Shown here piece by piece: positions 13,588-16,816 of a DNA stretch of 16,816 nucleotides (position 1 is the first letter of the stretch; each line of letters opens with the position of its first letter). This DNA comes from JBMZCV01 sp049613665 (lineage in GTDB: Bacteria > Bacteroidota > Bacteroidia > Chitinophagales > UBA2359), in the NCBI GenBank assembly GCA_049613665.1, contig JBMZCV010000118.1, positions 1-16,816 on the forward strand, read 5' to 3'. Under the pieces are notes generated by a model. That model was not told where the DNA came from. It saw only the letters and a list, made by a program, of their open reading frames with translations, and did not search any database. The position numbers were made by a program, and so were the translations under genes.

Positions 13588-16404
13588 CTACAACAAACCT
13601 ATCGCTTCAAAAATTTCTAATTCATATTTGTCGCACATCTGTTTTGCCCAGCTTTTTATATCAAAACTTGTATCTATGCCAATATCCAAGCCCAAAAGCG
13701 AAATAAAAGGAATACCCAATTTTATTTTCATCTCTGCATTACCTTTCTTCTTCAAATCTTCATACAAACATTGCAATTTTTCGTCCATTTCGCCATCGAA
13801 AGCCATAAAAACTTTAGTGAGCATTTGCATAATATCTGCCGAAATTTCTGCTTGCATTTGTGGCAATATCTGATTTTTTATGTCAAGAACTGCCGCTAAT
13901 GTTGCGTGTTCTATGCGTTTATCTTTTTTCAGTTTTTCTACGATATATACAGAATATTCGTCCATTTTTGCTGAAATTTTGGACTGATTCAATTCTTGAT
14001 TTTCAAATAAAAGCTCTTGATTTGCTTTTACTATTTCAAACTCTTTTTTAATTTCTTTTCCCAAAAGTGCGAGTTCCGAAGGTTTGCTAATTCCTTCCAA
14101 CAACTTACTTATTTCATATTTTCGTGTTGTCACATTATCGCCTTCTACAAAATCTTTTTTATACCAAACATCACCTTGTTTTTCTCTATTCAACAATATT
14201 TTATACAACTCGTGTTCCTTAGTTTCTGGCAAGGGAATAAGCATTTTCGGTTTTTCCGTCAAAGTATCATTGATAATGCCCATCAAATACCGCATAATAT
14301 CCATCAAACTCCGTTGTTCTCTGCCATTATTATCTTTGCTACTCACTACTATCGTTATTTCATTGTTGTAGCTAAATATCAAAGCCGAGCATTTTTTTTT
14401 CTGTACCACACAGCCCGTACGCCATTGTGCAATCGCAAGTTCATGCGTTTCTACGATGATGTAAGGAATAATATATTTTGGCAAATAATTGTATTTATAC
14501 ACAAAACGAATGCTATTGCTGCTTTCCTCAATGGGTTGTGTGAGTTGTTTAGGCTTTTTAGTGTCCAAAAGGTCTGGCAAAATGAACTGATTGCGACCAT
14601 CTACATAAAAACAAAGCTTGAAGCGATACAGTATTTTTACCAAAAAACGCATTTCGTCTTCTGTATATTCTATTCGTTTTTGGTCTTTCACACAATAGAC
14701 AGTCTTTTTGTCGGCCTCCTCATTCACTATAAAATCTAGCTTTGTCATGCACACTTTGCCTTTGTGCTTTGCGGCTTCCTTTGATGTCAAAATCTGATAT
14801 ACGCCAGACGTAATCCAATAAGGGTCTAAAACAAAATAGTTGCTCAAACTGACATTTTCAGAATAATTGCCCATTTTAATATCGTCGAAATGCAAGACCA
14901 AACCCAAATCGTGCAGAAATTTGATGGCACTTTTTCGAGCCGATTTTTTCTGCAAACCGTGTGTTTTGCAAATGCTGTTAAACTCCTTTTCTGTCAAATA
15001 ATGTTCGGCTTTTGTCTCTTTTTGCAAAGCTTCTTTCAAAGGTAGCCAACGCTCATCTATTTCGGTGTGAAACATCTCTGCCTGCGGAATGAGTTCGGCT
15101 AAAAGCGATTTTAGTTTTTTCAGCTTCTTTTTGGTTTTACACGAAATTTTGATAAATGCCTTAATCTGTGGAAATTCCTTTTCTAACTCATCTTGATTTT
15201 CAAAACCAAAACCTCTATTGACATCTATCTGATTGACAGCCACAATAACCAAAGAATCGCCTCCTGTTGCTCTGATACGTTGTAGCCATTCTCTGATTTG
15301 CGTTGCTACGCCTTTGTCTTTCCGAGCATCTAAAACCAAAACATACACCGACCTTTTTGTTAAGAAAAACTGATGTGTAGCATTCATGATTTCTTGGCCG
15401 CCAAAATCCCAAAAATAAGCAGTTAAGCCATGTAAAGCCTTTTCTTTTGTAAAAGTATCGTGTTTCGCAAACTCAATACGCTCAATATTGATGCCATCTG
15501 TCTGTTCTTCATCCTTATCAAAATCATTATCTTTTAGTCGCTTCAATAAAGAAGTTTTGCCTGCTTTTGGATCTCCCAACAAAATCACTTTTATTTCTTT
15601 CAGCTCTTTTTTATCTGCCTCATACCAATCTAAAACCGCCCGTCTTCCTTGTTCCAAAATCTCCATAGGTGGCGAAATTATGGGATTTTTACCTATGTTT
15701 AGTCCTTCTCCTTCTCCAAATTCTTCTAAATTATAGCTAGAAAAACGCTTAAAAAACGCTTCGCTTATCTCTGAAATTTGATTATAACTAAGTTCTAAAG
15801 TTGTTAAGTTTTCTAACTTTGCTAAAAAATTAATATCTGAAACTTGATTAGAATAGAGGTCTAAAGTCGTTAAATTTTCTAACTTTGCTAAAAAACTAAT
15901 ATCTGAAATTTGATTAGAATGAAGCTTTAAAGTTGTTAAATTTTCTAGTTTTGCTAAAAAACTAATATCTGAAATTTGATTATTACTAAGGTCTAAAATC
16001 GTTAAATTTTCTAGCTTTGCCAAAAAACTAATATCTGAAATTTGATTATTACTAAGGTCTAAAGTCGTTAAACTTTCTAGCTTTGCCAAAAAACTAATAT
16101 CTGGATTTTCGATTTTAAAAAATAGACTTACAATAAGCGTTTTTAGTTGTTGAAATACAGCTATTTCGGCAGGTAAAGCTTTTAGTTCATTCTTTTTTCC
16201 TTTATTTTCGCTATCTACCCATTTCCTTTTTTCCAAATCCCACCATCTATGACTCAAAATCAAGGTTTCTATATGCCTACATTCAAAAAGTTCGGATAGG
16301 CCTGTGAGGTCTGTAATGCCGCAGTTGCCTAAGTCTAGGTAGGTGTTTTGGGTTTCGAGGCATTCGGCTATGAGGCGTTTGGCTTGCGTTAGGTCGTTTT
16401 TCAT
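13588..16404 (-). CDS. LRR-Roc-COR GTPase (bacterial Roco protein)
   Basis: A 938-residue multidomain GTPase. Numbering is from the ATG at 16404 (MKNDLTQAKRLI), preferred over an ATG at 16470 that would lie in a hairpin loop and add 22 odd residues. Residues about 20-211 are leucine-rich repeats, including five near-identical 22-residue units (102-211, core DISFLAKLENLTTLDLxxNQIS), of the SDS22/internalin spacing. The Roc GTPase shows G1 GDPKAGKT (277-284), G3 DFGGQE (333-338), G4 NQID (391-394; usually NKxD) and G5 SCK (421-423). A COR domain follows (about 447-720, with VLDPYWITSGVY and FQFILPDLL-like segments; COR-B with IVETHELAIAQWRTG). The tail holds a linker, a coiled coil (about 775-860) and a hydrophobic C-terminal helix-rich segment. 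Roco proteins dimerise through COR and cycle GTP. The biological role in bacteria is mostly unknown; signalling or defence are possibilities. No kinase domain is present. Confidence 0.92.
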   Translation of the reverse strand: MKNDLTQAKRLIAECLETQNTYLDLGNCGITDLTGLSELFECRHIETLILSHRWWDLEKRKWVDSENKGKKNELKALPAEIAVFQQLKTLIVSLFFKIENPDISFLAKLESLTTLDLSNNQISDISFLAKLENLTILDLSNNQISDISFLAKLENLTTLKLHSNQISDISFLAKLENLTTLDLYSNQVSDINFLAKLENLTTLELSYNQISEISEAFFKRFSSYNLEEFGEGEGLNIGKNPIISPPMEILEQGRRAVLDWYEADKKELKEIKVILLGDPKAGKTSLLKRLKDNDFDKDEEQTDGINIERIEFAKHDTFTKEKALHGLTAYFWDFGGQEIMNATHQFFLTKRSVYVLVLDARKDKGVATQIREWLQRIRATGGDSLVIVAVNQIDVNRGFGFENQDELEKEFPQIKAFIKISCKTKKKLKKLKSLLAELIPQAEMFHTEIDERWLPLKEALQKETKAEHYLTEKEFNSICKTHGLQKKSARKSAIKFLHDLGLVLHFDDIKMGNYSENVSLSNYFVLDPYWITSGVYQILTSKEAAKHKGKVCMTKLDFIVNEEADKKTVYCVKDQKRIEYTEDEMRFLVKILYRFKLCFYVDGRNQFILPDLLDTKKPKQLTQPIEESSNSIRFVYKYNYLPKYIIPYIIVETHELAIAQWRTGCVVQKKKCSALIFSYNNEITIVVSSKDNNGREQRSLMDIMRYLMGIINDTLTEKPKMLIPLPETKEHELYKILLNREKQGDVWYKKDFVEGDNVTTRKYEISKLLEGISKPSELALLGKEIKKEFEIVKANQELLFENQELNQSKISAKMDEYSVYIVEKLKKDKRIEHATLAAVLDIKNQILPQMQAEISADIMQMLTKVFMAFDGEMDEKLQCLYEDLKKKGNAEMKIKLGIPFISLLGLDIGIDTSFDIKSWAKQMCDKYELEIFEAIGLL
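15772..16101 (-). repeat. five tandem 66-bp units encoding 22-residue LRRs
   Basis: Within the Roco gene, five consecutive 66-bp blocks encode DIS/NFLAKLE-type repeats that differ at few positions in either DNA or protein. Such uniformity, including at synonymous sites, suggests recent unit duplication or gene conversion, so the repeat number may vary between strains. The flanking LRRs upstream (toward residue 20) are much more degenerate. Confidence 0.85.
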
Positions 16405-16442
16405 GGCTTTTTTAGTTTTTTTAGAGAGAAAGAATGGTTTTG

Positions 16443-16484
16443 TTTGTTGAAAACAACAAATAATTGTCATACAGGCAATTATTT
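16443..16484 (-). promoter_or_regulatory. two overlapping hairpins in the Roco upstream region
   Basis: AAATAATTG (16458-16466) pairs with CAATTATTT (16476-16484). TTTGTTG (16443-16449) pairs with CAACAAA (16454-16460). The two stems share three bases, so they compete if this region is transcribed. They lie about 40-80 bp before the chosen start codon. This could be an operator, an attenuator-like switch or a terminator for upstream transcription. Confidence 0.35.
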
Positions 16485-16487
16485 CCC

Positions 16488-16609
16488 TTTTTTGTCTTTG
16501 CGAGCTTGCGAAGCAATCTAATCATAAGCCGAAACCAACGAAATATCGTTTAACTTCATGTCTTGCCGCTTGTCGCTTTGGACTGCTTCGTGCCTCGCAG
16601 TGACAAAAA
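16488..16609. repeat. REP-type palindrome pair (TTGCGAG...GAAGCAATC family)
   Basis: The left arm (16488-16517) reads TTTTTGTCTTTGCGAG, then CTTGCGAAGCAATC. The right arm (16580-16609) is a diverged inverse: GGACTGCTTCGTGCC, then TCGCAGTGACAAAAA. The two pair over about 30 bp with few mismatches around a 60-bp middle. The core resembles dispersed TTGCGAGG...GAAGCAATC palindromes seen in many bacterial genomes. No gene is present. Confidence 0.6.
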
Positions 16610-16816
16610 GTTGATATTTGCATTCTTTAACTGCTTTTCGTGCCTCGCAGTGACAAAAAGTTGATATTTGCATTCTTTAACTGCTTTTCGTGCCTCGCAG
16701 TGACAAAAAGTTGATATTTTCATTCTTTAACTGCTTTTCATACCTCGCAGTGACAAAAAAATGATATTTTCATTCTTTAACTGCTTTTCGTGCCTCGCAG
16801 TGACAAAAAGTTGATA
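16589..16816. repeat. 50-bp tandem repeat array, about 4.5 copies, cut by the window end
   Basis: Units start at 16589, 16639, 16689, 16739 and 16789 (the last incomplete), each exactly 50 bp. Each contains GTGCCTCGCAGTGACAAAAA, which is the outer part of the REP right arm, followed by GTTGATATTTGCATTCTTTAA-like DNA and CTGCTTTT. Copies differ at only a few positions. The fourth unit is the most diverged (CATACCTCGCAG, AAAAATGATA). No open reading frame spans it. Confidence 0.9.

Noticed and set aside
14017..14739. A 240-codon open frame on the plus strand opposite the Roco gene
   Set aside because: Its composition is Phe/Ile/Tyr/His-rich, as expected from the antisense of a Lys/Glu/Asn-rich coding strand, with no domain or signal. 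It is a shadow of the Roco gene.
15772..16101. 66-bp periodic DNA considered as a non-coding repeat array
   Set aside because: The period is a multiple of three and the units encode coherent 22-residue LRRs in frame within the Roco gene.
16405..16470. Longer Roco N-terminus starting at 16470
   Set aside because: The start codon would lie in a hairpin loop, and the added residues (Cys/Phe/Lys-rich) do not resemble Roco proteins. The MKNDLTQAKRLI start at 16404 fits better.
16589..16816. Regular 50-bp repeats considered as a CRISPR array
   Set aside because: The whole 50-bp unit is repeated, with no unique spacers between conserved repeats, and no cas gene is present. It is a plain tandem repeat.

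Overview
The window looks like chromosomal DNA from a member of the phylum Bacteroidota. The evidence is an AT-rich composition, a TonB-dependent receptor with an N-terminal carboxypeptidase-like domain paired with a DUF4249-type lipoprotein, start codons preceded by A-rich stretches instead of clear Shine-Dalgarno sequences, and several matches to the Bacteroidota -33 TTG / -7 TAnnTTTG promoter pattern. A genus cannot be assigned from sequence alone; a gliding or environmental Cytophagia/Saprospiria-like organism is only a guess.

Layout. 1-270: edge of a neighbouring gene and a compact MITE-like element (67-248) with 17-bp perfect terminal inverted repeats and a 6-bp target duplication, ending 16 bp before the next gene. 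271-2058: an extended-SDR NADPH-dependent reductase and a glyoxalase II-like metallo-hydrolase, closed by a bidirectional terminator. 2162-2902 (minus): a small secreted outer-membrane barrel protein with a foldable 5' leader. 2903-3717: a gene-free region dominated by a roughly 310-bp composite palindrome of hairpin modules in mirror order. 3718-5511 (minus): a long-form acyl-CoA dehydrogenase, divergent from an FtsX/LolE-type permease (5839-7065). 7153-8202: a WaaG-like GT4 glycosyltransferase. 8310-9975: an overlapping membrane histidine kinase and single-domain response regulator. 10327-13464: the TonB-dependent receptor/DUF4249 lipoprotein pair, closed by a terminator. 13588-16404 (minus): a 938-residue LRR-Roc-COR (Roco) GTPase whose LRR region contains five nearly identical 66-bp units. 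16443-16816: two overlapping hairpins, a REP-type palindrome, and a 50-bp tandem array apparently grown from one arm of that palindrome, running off the window end.

How the genes work together. Most are ordinary housekeeping or envelope genes: fatty-acid oxidation, aldehyde/thioester handling, lipoprotein sorting or export, surface glycan assembly, and outer-membrane uptake. The histidine kinase/response regulator pair is clearly one signalling unit, and the receptor/lipoprotein pair one transport unit. The most unusual content is the Roco GTPase with recently amplified repeats beside amplified palindromic DNA, the MITE-like insertion at the start of the reductase gene, and the mirror-symmetric hairpin cluster at 3238-3546.
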